From NCBI GenBank assembly GCA_900660155.1, contig CABFPE010000428.1:672354-709345 (forward strand): a DNA stretch of 36,992 nucleotides, in the 5' to 3' direction. Positions 11,866-21,654 of the stretch are shown piece after piece (positions within the stretch are counted from its first letter, which is position 1; every line of letters begins with the position of its first letter). Both the position numbers and the translations under genes were made by a program. The notes under the pieces are model-generated. The model was given only the letters and a program-made list of their open reading frames with translations. It was not told the DNA's origin and did not search any database. This stretch comes from Hofstenia miamia (taxonomy: Eukaryota > Xenacoelomorpha > Acoela > Hofsteniidae).

Positions 11866-11883
11866 TATATATATATATATATA
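11866..11883. repeat. (TA)n microsatellite right of gap
   Basis: About nine TA units precede the GIY-YIG remnant directly. Confidence 0.9.
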
Positions 11884-11885
11884 AA

Positions 11886-12143
11886 TATCAATGTGACAAT
11901 TGTAACAAATATTACATTGCAGAAACAAGCCGCCATTTCGGGAAACGCATAAAAGAGCATATTAATAAATATTTAAATACTGAAATATTTCAAAACCATC
12001 ATGAAATTAAAAAAGACAATTTTAACATCATTATAAAAACTAACAATACAAAAATAGGAGAAGCATTATACTTAAATAAATTAGACCGGATCAACATACT
12101 GAACAATCAAATGAATACATTTCAAAGATTACATCTATTTTAA
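11886..12143 (+). pseudogene. Penelope-like GIY-YIG endonuclease C-terminus
   Basis: An open frame of 85 codons ends at the TAA at 12141-12143. It begins CDNCNKYYIAETSRHFGKR and continues RIKEH. This matches the start of the GIY-YIG nuclease at the C-terminus of Penelope-like retroelements: C-x2-C, then Y-[IV]-G-E-T, then R-x(6)-R-I-x-E-H. The glycine of Y-I-G is alanine here, which would affect the active site. The tail ends with EALYLNKLDRIN, in the place of the family's E-x(2)-x-I...IN segment. The upstream part, including any reverse transcriptase, would lie in the gap or is missing. The frame is intact, so the copy may be fairly young. A hammerhead-like motif follows 80 bases downstream. 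Confidence 0.7.
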
Positions 12144-12221
12144 ATCCTATCATATACAATTATTTAGTTAATTATAAAGTGTAGTTTATAGTTTTGTGAA
12201 AAAATGTTCTGGGAAAATATT

Positions 12222-12254
12222 CTGACGATGATCAATAAGAGATCGAAATGTGTC
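12222..12254 (+). ncRNA. Hammerhead-ribozyme-like motif
   Basis: The sequence has CTGACGA, a GATC-loop-GATC hairpin with a 7-base loop, GAAA, and then TGTGTC. This is the order of the hammerhead core (CUGANGA, stem II, GAAA, short stem III, UH cleavage site). Penelope-like elements are known to carry minimal type I hammerheads outside their coding region, and this one lies 78 bases after a Penelope-like stop codon. Against it, an unpaired T precedes stem II, and stems I and III are weak. Self-cleavage is unproven. Confidence 0.45.
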
Positions 12255-12298
12255 AAATAGTGGATTCAAATTTAAAATGCATTTATATGTAGCATTAC

Positions 12299-12301
<3 letters not shown>

Positions 12302-12330
<29 letters not shown>
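12302..12330. repeat. (TA)n tract at left end of P-like transposon
   Basis: About fourteen TA units abut the left terminal inverted repeat. A matching tract abuts the right end, so the target was probably one TA array and the duplicated site is hidden in it. Confidence 0.9.
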
Positions 12331-12331
<1 letters not shown>

Positions 12332-12333
<2 letters not shown>

Positions 12334-12392
12334 GAACTTCATGATTACCAGGACTGGGCAGCATCAAATGAGTGGTCCATAAATGAGTGGGC
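12332..12392 (+). repeat. Left terminal inverted repeat of P-like element
   Basis: The repeat starts GAGAACTTCATGATTACCAG and ends CATAAATGAGTGGGC. Inside it the phrase AAATGAGTGG occurs twice, 17 bases apart, possibly paired transposase contacts. Confidence 0.9.
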
Positions 12393-13336
12393 CAACAAAA
12401 CAATTAAATATTTTTTATTTTTACTTAAAGAAGTAGTTCCTACAACGAATTTTTTCAGAACGCAACAGTAGAAAAATATCATATATCAACTATCTCACAA
12501 ATACTTTACCGACTAAACAATAAAAACATTACAATTCATGGAAAAAAGTTTTTACAGAAGCAAGCGAAAATATATTTATGAAAACAAAAATTGCATAAAT
12601 AACAAAAACTCAAAACTTAATAAGAGTGACTTTTGCACTTTCTCCGAATTTAATCCTTCTTTTAAACGAATTCAACTGAAATCTTCAAAACATAACCTTT
12701 AAAATATGTATTGCCGAGTCGCTTGGAGATGGCAGAAATCAAGGGAAAATCGAATAGATAAGTTTGGTAAATAACTTCAAACATTTTCATTAAAGCACAA
12801 CGACATCGAATATTCTTAAATCTATTCTTATTAAGACTGTATGTCAATTCCACGAAGCTTAGCAGTAATTGTGTGGGATATTTTAATCTACCACGTGAGA
12901 TGTAGTCTGTAAATAGTTTATCAGAATTATCAATATGGTAATTTCCTTCAACTAGATTCTCAGCAAATGTCACAAAACAATTTGCGGCATCAAGTAAATC
13001 ATCAACTTCAGAATCAACCTCAATGCTTAAGTCTAATGAGCAGCAAATTGAATCTGACTTAATATCATCAATGCTGGCTAAACTAAGCCTCAAAGTATCA
13101 ATTGTTGCCAAATGACGAAGTTTCATGCTGAAAAAAACCTGAGTGAGAGAAATGTAAAAATTACCACCACTCATTTGGCGAATTGCACCAAATTCACTCT
13201 CTATGTGGTCACTTTGAGTTTTCCCTTTAAGGACATAATGAAGGTCATAGTCGCAGCTTAGAATTTGAATGAGTTGAACCAAGCCATTAAGTGCGTATGC
13301 CACAGGGCTGTCGCAGTTTGCTTTGTAAGGACACTT

Positions 13337-13571
13337 CCCAAGTAACAATGATCAATGGGCCATTATTGGTCCATTATTGGCATCGTTGGCCAATATTGGC
13401 CAACCATTTGCCAATATAAACCATTAATTTTAGAAGGCAAATTGTTGGTATATGAATGGCGTATTGTTGGTAAGTATTGGCTTTTAATGGTGAATTGATG
13501 GCTCATTGTTGGTAAATTGATGGCACCAATAATGGACCAATAATGGCCCATTGATGGCTTGCTACTTGGGT
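13337..13571. mobile_element. MITE inserted in P-like transposase
   Basis: The element is about 235 bp. Its ends are CCCAAGTAACAATGATCAAT and, inverted, CCCAAGTAGCAAGCCATCAA, and both continue with the shared GGGCCATTATTGGTCCATTA. The interior is made of many TTGGC/GCCAA and ATTGTTGG phrases. Flanks suggest a 2-bp TT duplication (AA on the coding strand). Removing the element and one AA rejoins GGCTACAAGTGTCC, which keeps the transposase reading as SGYKCPYK. I do not recognise the superfamily. Confidence 0.85.
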
Positions 13572-15072
13572 TGTAGCCTGATGGATTTTGAGTTTTTAAA
13601 ACACCATCAGCAAACTTCAATAGAAATTGTAAACGTGAATCATTAACATCTGTGAAAGGATGTTAATTTGGATTGTAAATCTCTTTCCTTTAAAACGAGA
13701 TTGAATATTCGCAATATCCTACATTTTATGAACATGTTCAAAAAACAAAGCTGATTCCATAAATCCATCCATTCAGAGCGCAGCAATAGTACGATTTTCA
13801 AATGGGATCAGTGCGTTCAATACTTTTTGACGTTCCAGCGGTTTCGGAAAAATTACAGAGTAACTGAATTTAGTACGTCAAATGATTGCATCCCGATCTA
13901 CGTCATTCTTGAATACAAGAAAATATTTCATCACCAAAATATAATTCTAGTTGCTAGAGCTTATTGTTAAGGATGTTATTTCGAATGTTTTTCATTACAT
14001 GAACAGAATCATATAGTAAATGATCGATCATAAAGCATTGGTTGGATGTTTTACCTTCCAAGGGGTATTGGATTTATACTCAAAAAACGAGAAGAAATTT
14101 TGATTCACGGATAAGTTCTCGGTAATTAAACAAACAATTCTGCCCCCACACCTGTCAATGTTATCAAGAACTTCGCAGAAATGGTGAAATTGGAATTCAG
14201 ATGAATTGTTATGTATTGGATATAAGCGTGCTATAAAAGCAACACCACTTGTAATACTACTCACCATAAAGATAGTATGGTCTGGGCAGGTTTTTTTACG
14301 TCATCTTGGGCAAACCCAAGCACATGTCCACCGCTATATTGTACAAATGGCTTAATATAGTTCATCAGTTAAGATTAAGCGAACCCGTTGGATTTCATAC
14401 AAATTGTTAAAAACTAAACTACATGTAGATTCACACTCATTTTTTGAATCATATAACTTGCGTTTTATTGTTGAAGGATGAGGAAGAATAAGTGTTTCAC
14501 GCAGTATTGAATAAGTTCGCCTGCTATGAATATACAATTTAATTGCAAATCGGTACATATCAACAGAATGAGATAATCCATTTTGAAACATAGTAGATAA
14601 CTTAAGCTGTTCCAGACAAATTCACTGTAGATGGCTTAATCCATGTCCAGCACTCACTTGGTTATAAAAATTCACAATTTCTTCATCAATATCGGAAAAT
14701 GCCAACTTAGTAAAGTGAATCAATTCCAAAAGCTGACTCCAGGTATTCAATCGATAAGAGAATCCAAGAAGATGACGTATATTTGCTACTTTAGTACATT
14801 TCCGTGCACAACTAACTGTAAAATTGGAATGTATAGTTACGGAAAATTCGACAGTCATTAAGTCCTCTGAACATCCCATCAAAATTAATTTTGATGGCTG
14901 TATGATAACAAGGTACTCACCAATTAAACGGTTGTGAACGAAATTGCAGAACTCCGAAAAATCTGAGGGTAGTGAATCCTTTATCATGAATTTATTTATC
15001 TCGTCGGGAATTGAAGCTCGAGTTGTTAATGATACACCACGTTCTTTCATTTTCCTAGGAGTGTTGCTTAGT

Positions 15073-15213
15073 GTTTGTCTTAACCAACTTGATGGTGGAT
15101 TTCGAGAAATAGAATGGCCCTTACGCAAAAATTTTGGAGCTCTGTTTGTCTTAACCAACTTGATGGTGGATTTCGAGAAATAGAATGGCCCTTACGCAAA
15201 AATTTTGGAGCTC
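15073..15213. repeat. 71-bp tandem duplication in transposase N-terminus
   Basis: Two copies, 15,073-15,142 and 15,144-15,213, are identical as far as I can read, with period 71. Because 71 is not a multiple of three, the duplication shifts the frame and leads to an early stop. With a single copy the frame runs from CRHWPEG through NPPSSWLRQTLSNT without a break. Confidence 0.95.
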
Positions 15214-15400
15214 CTTCTGGCCAATGACGGCAGCATACACCAATGTTCTTCCTAGGATCTCACTAAAATTCGAATCCATTATATCATAATCATAATTATA
15301 AAAGTGCCAACGCGATGCAGTAGCACATATTTACATGTATTTTGTGCTCCTGGACCTGTAGGGTTGAAAACCTCTCAATAATATCAAATAGCTTAAGTAA

Positions 15401-15461
15401 GCCCACTCATTTATGGAACACTTATTTGATGCTGCTCAGTCCTTGGAATCACAAAGTCCTC
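15401..15461 (-). repeat. Right terminal inverted repeat of P-like element
   Basis: Read inward from 15,461 it begins GAGGACTTTGTGATTCCAAG and ends with the same CATAAATGAGTGGGC as the left copy. Confidence 0.9.
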
Positions 15462-15501
15462 TATATATATATATATATATATTACCCTAACCCTAACCAG
15501 G
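15462..15501. repeat. (TA)n tract followed by two CCCTAA units
   Basis: About ten TA units are followed by TTACCCTAACCCTAACC, two units of the TTAGGG-type telomere repeat read on the C strand. Two units are too few to call an interstitial telomere. Confidence 0.8.
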
Positions 15502-16110
15502 GCTGCGTGTTGTGCACATGACACAGTATGAGCTTGTATGGTTTACTGCTACTAGCTGTATCAGCTGCTAAAATAGCCTAAAATTATAACCACTCCCAAC
15601 TTTCTTATATAAGTTTAATAGAGCACACTGCTAGTAGCAGAACAAGGTGTTATGATGATGTGAATTTGGTGGGTTGGAATTATCAGAATTCTTGAAAATG
15701 ATTTATTGAACTTTACAAGTTGTTTTTATCACTAGTCACTATCAATAGTGAGAATAACAACACCTTATTTTTATTAATCATGATAATAATGCAGGAAACT
15801 GAATTGAAATAATAAACAACCAAATATGTAGAATCACTGTGATTTAAAATATATGCAGATATCTTTCTTATTCTAATTAATGACGAAGATTTTGGGAGAG
15901 CTCTGATCCCCTCTGGATCTTTTTCAACCATTAAATTTATGGCATAATAGAATTTAAAGTTAAAATACTTGTCCTACCAATCTCCACGAAACCCATGGGC
16001 CGAAAAATTCCTCTCCATCCCACGAGGTCCATGGAGTCCCCCATGGGGCCCCACGGATCCCAGGCAAAAAAGGCTTCTCTATTTTTATACAAAAACGTTT
16101 TATCTCACAT
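15502..16110. other. Unassigned DNA with a local GC-rich palindromic patch
   Basis: There is no gene. At 15,990-16,062 the sequence turns GC-rich and is dense in CCATGG-type palindromes: CCCATGGGCC, TCCATGGA, CCATGGGGCCCC. It shares the CCATCCCA vocabulary of the hairpin at 3.9 kb. It may be another short element, but no ends are defined. Confidence 0.4.
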
Positions 16111-16149
16111 TTTCATTATTTTCTTAAATTCGATTTCAACTACACATTG

Positions 16150-16810
16150 ATTAAATGCAAATGAAATGATAGATGGTCGCCAAATATATGAAAAAATTTC
16201 TTAACAATAAAGTAAGACAAATTATCTGAATCTGAAGATTTAATAATCGTTTTTTCAATATTTACATTTGATTTACTATTTGAGAAATACTTTGTTAAAT
16301 TTTCGATTTCACTTAGGAGGGATTTAGCTGCATTAAGGACATTTATGTCAGTATTTATGAGACAGGCATCATAAGCATTATGTAGACTGCATATTTATAA
16401 ATTTTACTGTTTTTTGCTTGTTGAGTTATTTCATTTACATATATTGCAAATGGGATCGGACCAGTAACTGTCCCCTGAGGAACCTTGAAGTCAGTTATGA
16501 TATAATTTGATTTTTTACCATTTAATAAAACTTGTTGCTGTTGATTGTTAAAAAAGTTCATTATTAAATTAATAGTTTTTTTATCAAAATTATAGTACAT
16601 TAATTTGGTTTTTAGAGTAGTATCACTGGTGCAATATACAGTCTCTGGTATTGCCTTCAATCATTTTTAAATAACTTTAATTATGGCTATTTACCATTGA
16701 TGCTTGATTAAATTTATGCAAATGATTTGGGACTTTAGTTTTCTTTCGAAATTGTTATTTGCTACAGTGCACATATATAAATATTGTTTCAACGAATTCT
16801 AAATTAGAAG
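16150..16810 (-). pseudogene. LINE reverse transcriptase fragment
   Basis: On the minus strand the frame 16,660-16,355 contains a LINE reverse transcriptase palm: TLKTKLMYYNF, then FFNNQQQQVLLNGKKS, then FKVPQGTVTGPIPFAIYVNE, matching the H-x-L-L-x-K-L, R-x-Q-x-V and G-V-P-Q-G-S-x-L-G-P-L-L-F-x-I-Y-x-N-D blocks. The Y-A-D-D box just downstream is eroded and frame-shifted (AYDA near 16,375). The next frame continues as LINTDINVLNAAKSLLSEIE to about 16,180. Degenerate finger-domain sequence may reach 16,810. No endonuclease is attached here; one of the same orientation lies at 34.2-34.8 kb beyond the Gypsy block, and the two may be halves of one LINE. Confidence 0.8.
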
Positions 16811-17304
16811 AACATTGAATTTGAATGGCAGGTATGAATGCTAAATGGTTACTATAAATTGAAAATATTAATGGTGAAAGGGATCATGAACCTTAGTTTA
16901 TTCACTTTGATTACTTGAAAAGCAGTCAGTGTTTTACTGGACATCTTTATTTTGCAGTGTTGTAGTTTTGTGAGTTAATTGATCCTCATTACTATTCAAT
17001 TACTAATGAAGGCTTTTACAATACAAAGTATTATGAAGAAAATGTGTTCTCTTTTCATACATTAGTTTGGAGATTCTATTGAAAACCACTAATGTACAAC
17101 TACAAAACCAGGTTATTTCATTATCATTATTTCTTTACTTATTTATCTACTTATTTTACTTAAATTTAAATATGGTAAATGAAGCCTAGTGCCCATATTA
17201 CTTTGGGAGAAGTGAATTGCCTTGCAAGAACTGAATTGCAATGGACCTCACACCAAATGATAACTAGCTATACAGATAATTAAAAATTAATTAGTGAGAC
17301 TTCC
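16811..17304. other. Unassigned sequence at left edge of Gypsy block
   Basis: There is no gene. CG dinucleotides, frequent to the left, disappear from about 16,795 onwards. Part of this stretch could be the LINE linker between endonuclease and reverse transcriptase, but the translation is too decayed to show it. Confidence 0.4.
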
Positions 17305-17809
17305 ATTGTTACTACTTCATGTACAAAGTAAAGAGCTATTTGAAGATAAGGAAGCCAAAAAGGCATTTAAGGTTTTGTGTTTGTGATTATTATATACATG
17401 AGATGAGGTACTAACAACTTCAAAGGTGAGGTAGAAATTTATACATGTGAAATGAAATAATAACACTATCAAACAGTTTTACTTAAATTCTTATGTACAC
17501 ATTAAATGTTAATGTTGATCATTGGCAGAATATTGGCCAGGGGCCACACTGTTGTTATATTATCAAAAGGTCATTGCATTGCTAAAATGGAGACAGCATC
17601 AAAGAGTTGATAATGTTTTTATTTAAATTACATCAATAATAGTTGTTAGGTTAGGGAAACCTAAATAATAGTTTAGGGATCAGTATAATAGGGGCCATCA
17701 CAAGGACAAACAGATATTACTTGGTGACCCTCACATGATCCTGAGAGTTCAAGGAGTTCCAGTTGTTAAGTTAGGGCAGGGCTAGGTGTTACTCTTTCAA
17801 CAAGGACTG
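17305..17809 (+). repeat. Direct repeat copy A, candidate 5' LTR
   Basis: From AAGAGCTATTTGA at 17,331 to CAACAAGGACTG at 17,809 the sequence aligns throughout with 33,571-34,088 in the same orientation; weaker similarity may extend left to about 17,305, where TGT occurs. The copy lies about 0.4 kb upstream of the plus-strand Gypsy gag, as a 5' LTR should. I could not find clean TG...CA ends or a tRNA primer site, so an unrelated interspersed repeat remains possible. Confidence 0.6.
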
Positions 17810-18240
17810 CAAGAACTTGCTATCTTGACAAGTGGCATTTTTAAGGGGTAAGCAAGGATGGCAGATGTACTCCAGCTGTAAAAAGCCTGTGTGTGTGCAG
17901 GAGAACTCCAGGAGAACCATAAATTCATTTTTCTTTTCTTTTTAACCTCACTTGTTTTCTCAATATTTAATGTTTTGGAATTATTCCAGTATTTTAAAAG
18001 TCCTTAGTCTTACGTCATCATTTTAGCCTGTTCAGTACCATATCCTTTGTTTTGTGTTGTTTTGTTGGTACCATTTGGTAGAAAATTTTCTTTTTTAGCC
18101 CACTGATTTGGCTCTAAGAACACTAAATTCCTTTTAATTGTTGTGTAGATTTGATGTGTTTTTATCTGTACCTAGTTAAATTTAGTGACCAGTTACAGAG
18201 GTCTCCCAAAACCTAGTGAGACAATATTAAAAAAATTAAA
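17810..18240 (+). other. Probable Gypsy 5' leader
   Basis: This is non-coding, T-rich sequence between repeat copy A and the first gag-like reading. It fits an untranslated leader in position only. Confidence 0.35.
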
Positions 18241-19790
18241 AATACTAGGTCCCAAGGAAAAAGCCAGAAGAAAGTCAAATCCTGAATATTTATTACCCCT
18301 TTGCATGCCTTGGTCAGAGCTGAGTCATGACCAACTGAGGCTGACACTATAGTTGAAACAGTAACAAGAAGGAAAAAGAGCTAATGGAACATGTTGAGCT
18401 GATGAAAGCTTTGATTAGAAAGCATACTGATATCAAAACAAGTGAATGATCAAATTATATATTTGAGACAGAATACAAAAAATTGGCAGGAACTAAGAAT
18501 AACTAGGGAAGTTAAATTGGATCAGGAGATCTTGTACTGGAGAGAGCAAACAGAAAACTCCCAAGCCAAAGCTAAGTTATTATTAGCAGAGCATGAATAG
18601 AAAAAGTAGGAAAGCTTGGAGAAAATTCATGCACTAGAAACAGAATTAGTAAGATTGAGGACTTACATAGAACTTGAACAGGAAAAGAAAGAGTTCAAGA
18701 AACAATTGATGGAAAAATATAGTGTGAGAAAGAGTGCCAACTCTGTCAAAGGCAGTGTCATGCCAACTGTGTAGTCAGTCCTAAGCTCCAGAACTAAGGG
18801 TAGAAAAGAAGATGCAATCAGCATGAGAGATGTTGAGAAGCATTTCATTTGAATCCATTGGACATGAGCAAAGTGAGAGATTCCAACAGTGGCATATTTG
18901 GAAAGAACAAAAAAGGCACCTGGAACAAGCAGTTAGCTAGGAAGACATAGATAGGCAGTGAAGAACATGCATCAGCAAATACCAAAGTTAATCAATAAGA
19001 CTAGTTATTGCAGTTATTGAAGAAGCTATGTAATCTATCTTACCTCAACTGGAAATGTGCAATGCTTGTATCAATTTAACTAAGTTTTCAGGTAGAGTAG
19101 ATGAGAATGCTCTAACTTTCAAGGAATGGTTCTTCCTCTAACCTTAGGGCAACTTAAGATACATCAAGGGCCACATTCATCCATCTACCTACATTTTTAT
19201 GGAAGACACATACAATCACTATTTACTGAATGATAGAAGTACTATGCAGGATTACAGGGCATTATTTGGCAACCTGCAACACCATTACACCACACCCCAT
19301 TATTAGCTTCTAATATATATTGCTTTTAGTTGAACATAAATTTCATAGATATCAAAGTATTGCAACATATATAACACAAGTGGAAAGACATTACCAATTG
19401 AGTCATCTGCCTACTGAATATTCCAAGCACAAACTGTTCTCATACTAGGAGTGATTTGAATTTAAATGTGATTTGGAGAATGAAGTAAGGGAGCTATTTG
19501 CTAAGGCAGTAAGCTTTAGATTAACAGTGGACAATATAGTAAGATTTGATGAGGATATGGCACTGTCAAAAACACTCAACTATTAAGAATAATCACAGAT
19601 ACTTCAACACCACATCAGACATCTTATAAGAAAACCAAGAATGTAGGGACAAATGTGAATGTCAATCAATCTAAGGCTGAGGAGGCACATAAGGCAGTTG
19701 TTTATTGCTGGAAATGTGATCTGAAAGGACACCTAAGGAGAGACTGCAAAAAGAAGATCCTCTTCCTCATGGAAGACTGAGAGGGATATA
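18241..19790 (+). pseudogene. gag: Gypsy gag, plus-strand element (decayed)
   Basis: Particle protein of the second Gypsy element. A charged coiled-coil-like region reads ELMEHVELMKALIRKH near 18,380 and ALETELVRLRTYIELEQEKK near 18,630-18,695. The gag core contains FKEWFF near 19,120 and YIFMEDTYNHYLLND near 19,190-19,235, parallel to LFLKDHVLQVYLNL in the first element and LPLYLDGAVYQHYLML in the minus-strand element. A canonical zinc knuckle, CWKCDLKGHLRRDC, lies at 19,706-19,747. Stops and frame changes are frequent between these parts. CG dinucleotides are nearly absent, which fits loss of CGA-type codons to TGA. Confidence 0.85.
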
Positions 19791-19869
19791 TGATTGAGAC
19801 TGACTCAAATTCAATGGAAGAAGAGTCAAACTATTAGGAGTACAGACTCCCAAAAACCACGCATCAGAA

Positions 19870-20500
19870 GATGTGTTGATATTAACACAGTTACAATATA
19901 GCAATGTAGTCCCAATAATCTTATGTAGAATTATTGTGCACATGACCATTGACACAGGTAAATCTGTCTCCATAATTTCAGACTCTTGTTGTAGAAACAT
20001 TGGATTTGAGAGAGACAGAATATGGAACACAATAGTAGGTTGATTGATGCCTCGGAGATAATATTACCATTAAAGATGAAATAGATGAGGTTCAATTCCA
20101 TATTGAGGTTGAGGAATTTCAACACTGCTTTGTAATTGTAGATACAAAGGATAATTGCTTCCCAGATGACATAATTTTGGAAGGAGATTTTCTCCAGAAA
20201 ACCAGATGTGTGATTAATTGTGGGAACCACACCATTATGTGAAATGATAGAGTGGTGTCCAACCATTCAATGAATTGGCAAATAAGTCCATAAAATTAAC
20301 TCTAGCACAAGATGTCAAACTGGAACCACAGCATTGGAGATTAGTTGAGTTAGAGATATCTGAGATAGATGAAGGAAATATCCTAATAGAGAATTATCCT
20401 GGAATAAATACAGGTCACTTGCTGACTAATGTGAATGTATGTACAGTGTTGGAGGGGAGAATAGGAACTATTATTATTGATAATTCAAATCAAAATTTAA
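19870..20500 (+). pseudogene. Gypsy protease and linker, plus-strand element
   Basis: The retropepsin keeps its active-site motif: HMTIDTGKSVSII, with D-T-G at 19,951-19,959. The C-terminal motif is present in another frame as DDIILEGDFLQKTRCVIN near 20,165-20,220, equivalent to I-L-G-x-D-F-L. After it an intact frame of 77 codons (20,275-20,508) starts with KLTLAQDVKLEPQHWR, the segment between protease and reverse transcriptase, and matches the end of the first Gypsy element at 3.23 kb. At least two frameshifts separate the parts. Confidence 0.8.
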
Positions 20501-20568
20501 TAATTTAAAAAAGGGCAGGTTAGAATTGCTGCTACCCCAATAATAAGAACTAAAGATAATAAGAATGT

Positions 20569-21654
20569 TTGTCTAGTAGTAAAAATCAGCCAACTCAACA
20601 GATAGGAGAACTGTCAACCCTTGGCAAAGAGATGTACACACATATGACTGCACCAAAGCTGGAAGAGTTAAGAATGGTATTAAGAACAAACAGCAAAATC
20701 TTTAATTATGGCATGGTGAGTGTTGGGAAAGAGTTAGTTGAGCAGCAATTTATAGAGTTGATATCTGAGAACAAATCCAGAGAGGCAGAGGGTTACATAT
20801 GAAAAGACACTACATAAATTGATTGACAACAAGATTATACAATTTTTTATTATGAATAGATTACTGGAAATTGAATGCTGTGACAGTCAAGGACGCTTAT
20901 CCTTTGCCTTGAACAAAGAATTTGTTGTATGAAGCTAGTAGGTACAAATTTTTTTCATGTTTGGATTTGTGCAAAGCCTATTGGCAGGTTCTGATGAGAA
21001 AACAGGATGTGGAGAAAACAGCCTTTTAACTCCACATCAGCTTTATTATTGGAAATACATTCCATTCAGGCTATGTAGCACCCTGGCTACATTCCAGAGG
21101 TACATTGTGAAATGGCAATAATAAATTAGAACTGGGAAAAACTGCATATATTGATAATATCATGATGGTGAACCTAAAAAAACTTGTTGAGAACACCATG
21201 GATCCTGTATGATGCATGCCTAAAGGTGAATGGGAATAAATGTGAAATTCTGAGAACAGTGCAAAATTCTTTGGGAGGAGAATTAGGAAAAGTTCATTAA
21301 CCATAAAAAACAATGTGAAAGATTAAAATCAATGAGATAAAGGGGCATTTATTTGGAGCCATGCAGGAAAAACTAAATTAATTTAAAACTTATTGAGGAA
21401 GAATGTTCTATTTGAATGGATGATGAGATATGAGGATGAGTTGGCAGCAATTAGAGAAGACCTGAAAAAAGTGCCATCCTTAAGTACTCTGAACTATGAG
21501 CTACTGTTTATAGTAGACTGCAACATGAGCACCATTGCCATAGGTGCAGTACTTAGTTAAATAATAGACAGCAAGGAGTATCCAATACAATTGTTTAGTA
21601 GAAAGCCAAAGAAAAGCAAACTTAATTATGGGTCCATAAAGCTGGAAATGCTGG
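20569..21654 (+). pseudogene. pol: Gypsy reverse transcriptase and start of RNase H, plus strand
   Basis: Reverse transcriptase copies the element's RNA into DNA. The fingers read DYWKLNAVTVKDAYPLP near 20,862, where relatives have D-Y-R-K-L-N. The palm has FFSCLDLCKAYWQV near 20,950, with the catalytic aspartate of F-S-x-L-D-L. The second motif is YIDN at 21,147-21,158, one residue short of Y-I-D-D. The connection region is VLFEWMMRYEDELAAIREDL near 21,405-21,465. RNase H begins with LLFIVDCNMSTIAIGAVLS near 21,500 and SRKPKKSKLNYGSIKLEML near 21,600-21,653. There it is cut by a 1144-bp insertion and resumes at 22,803. Stops are numerous. Confidence 0.85.

Larger units (their letters stand above)
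12662..15235 (-). pseudogene. P-element-type transposase (THAP9-like), broken
   Basis: This would be the cut-and-paste enzyme of the surrounding P-like element. Reading the minus strand from 15,235 down: a CRHWPEGAPKF...RNPPSSW segment typical of the end of the DNA-binding region; RFAIKLYIHSRRTYSILRE and LPHPSTIKRKL (about 14,480-14,560), the start of the P-type catalytic region; CGGRIVCLITENLSVN near 14,110-14,160, where families usually have Asp-Asn rather than Glu-Asn; YDSVHVMKNIRNN near 13,980-14,020; and LKGKTQSDHIESEFGAIRQM then GGNFYISLTQVFF near 13,130-13,240, the C-terminal domain that reads Q/S-D-x(2)-E-x(2)-F-G-x-I-R in relatives. The full THAP zinc finger was not found; an acceptor-like TTTTAG near 15,250 hints that it sits in an upstream exon. 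Breaks come from a 71-bp duplication, a MITE and frameshifts. Confidence 0.8.
12331..15462 (-). mobile_element. P-like (P/THAP) DNA transposon, complete ends
   Basis: The element is about 3.13 kb long, with 61-bp imperfect terminal inverted repeats at 12332-12392 and 15401-15461 (8 mismatches by my alignment). It encodes one P-type transposase on the minus strand. P elements make 8-bp target duplications; here both flanks are (TA)n, so TATATATA is a plausible duplication that cannot be distinguished from the array. The copy carries a later MITE (about 13,337-13,571) and a 71-bp tandem duplication (15,073-15,213), and the transposase is broken. Confidence 0.85.

Noticed and set aside
10744..11928. 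Open frames of about 370 codons on both strands across the gap
   Set aside because: They consist almost entirely of N and TA repeats.
13363..13620. Minus-strand open frame of 85 codons as part of the transposase
   Set aside because: Most of it is the MITE read through by chance; only the first 20 or so codons are transposase.
15484..15500. Interstitial telomere
   Set aside because: Only two CCCTAA units are present, compatible with chance or a short relic.
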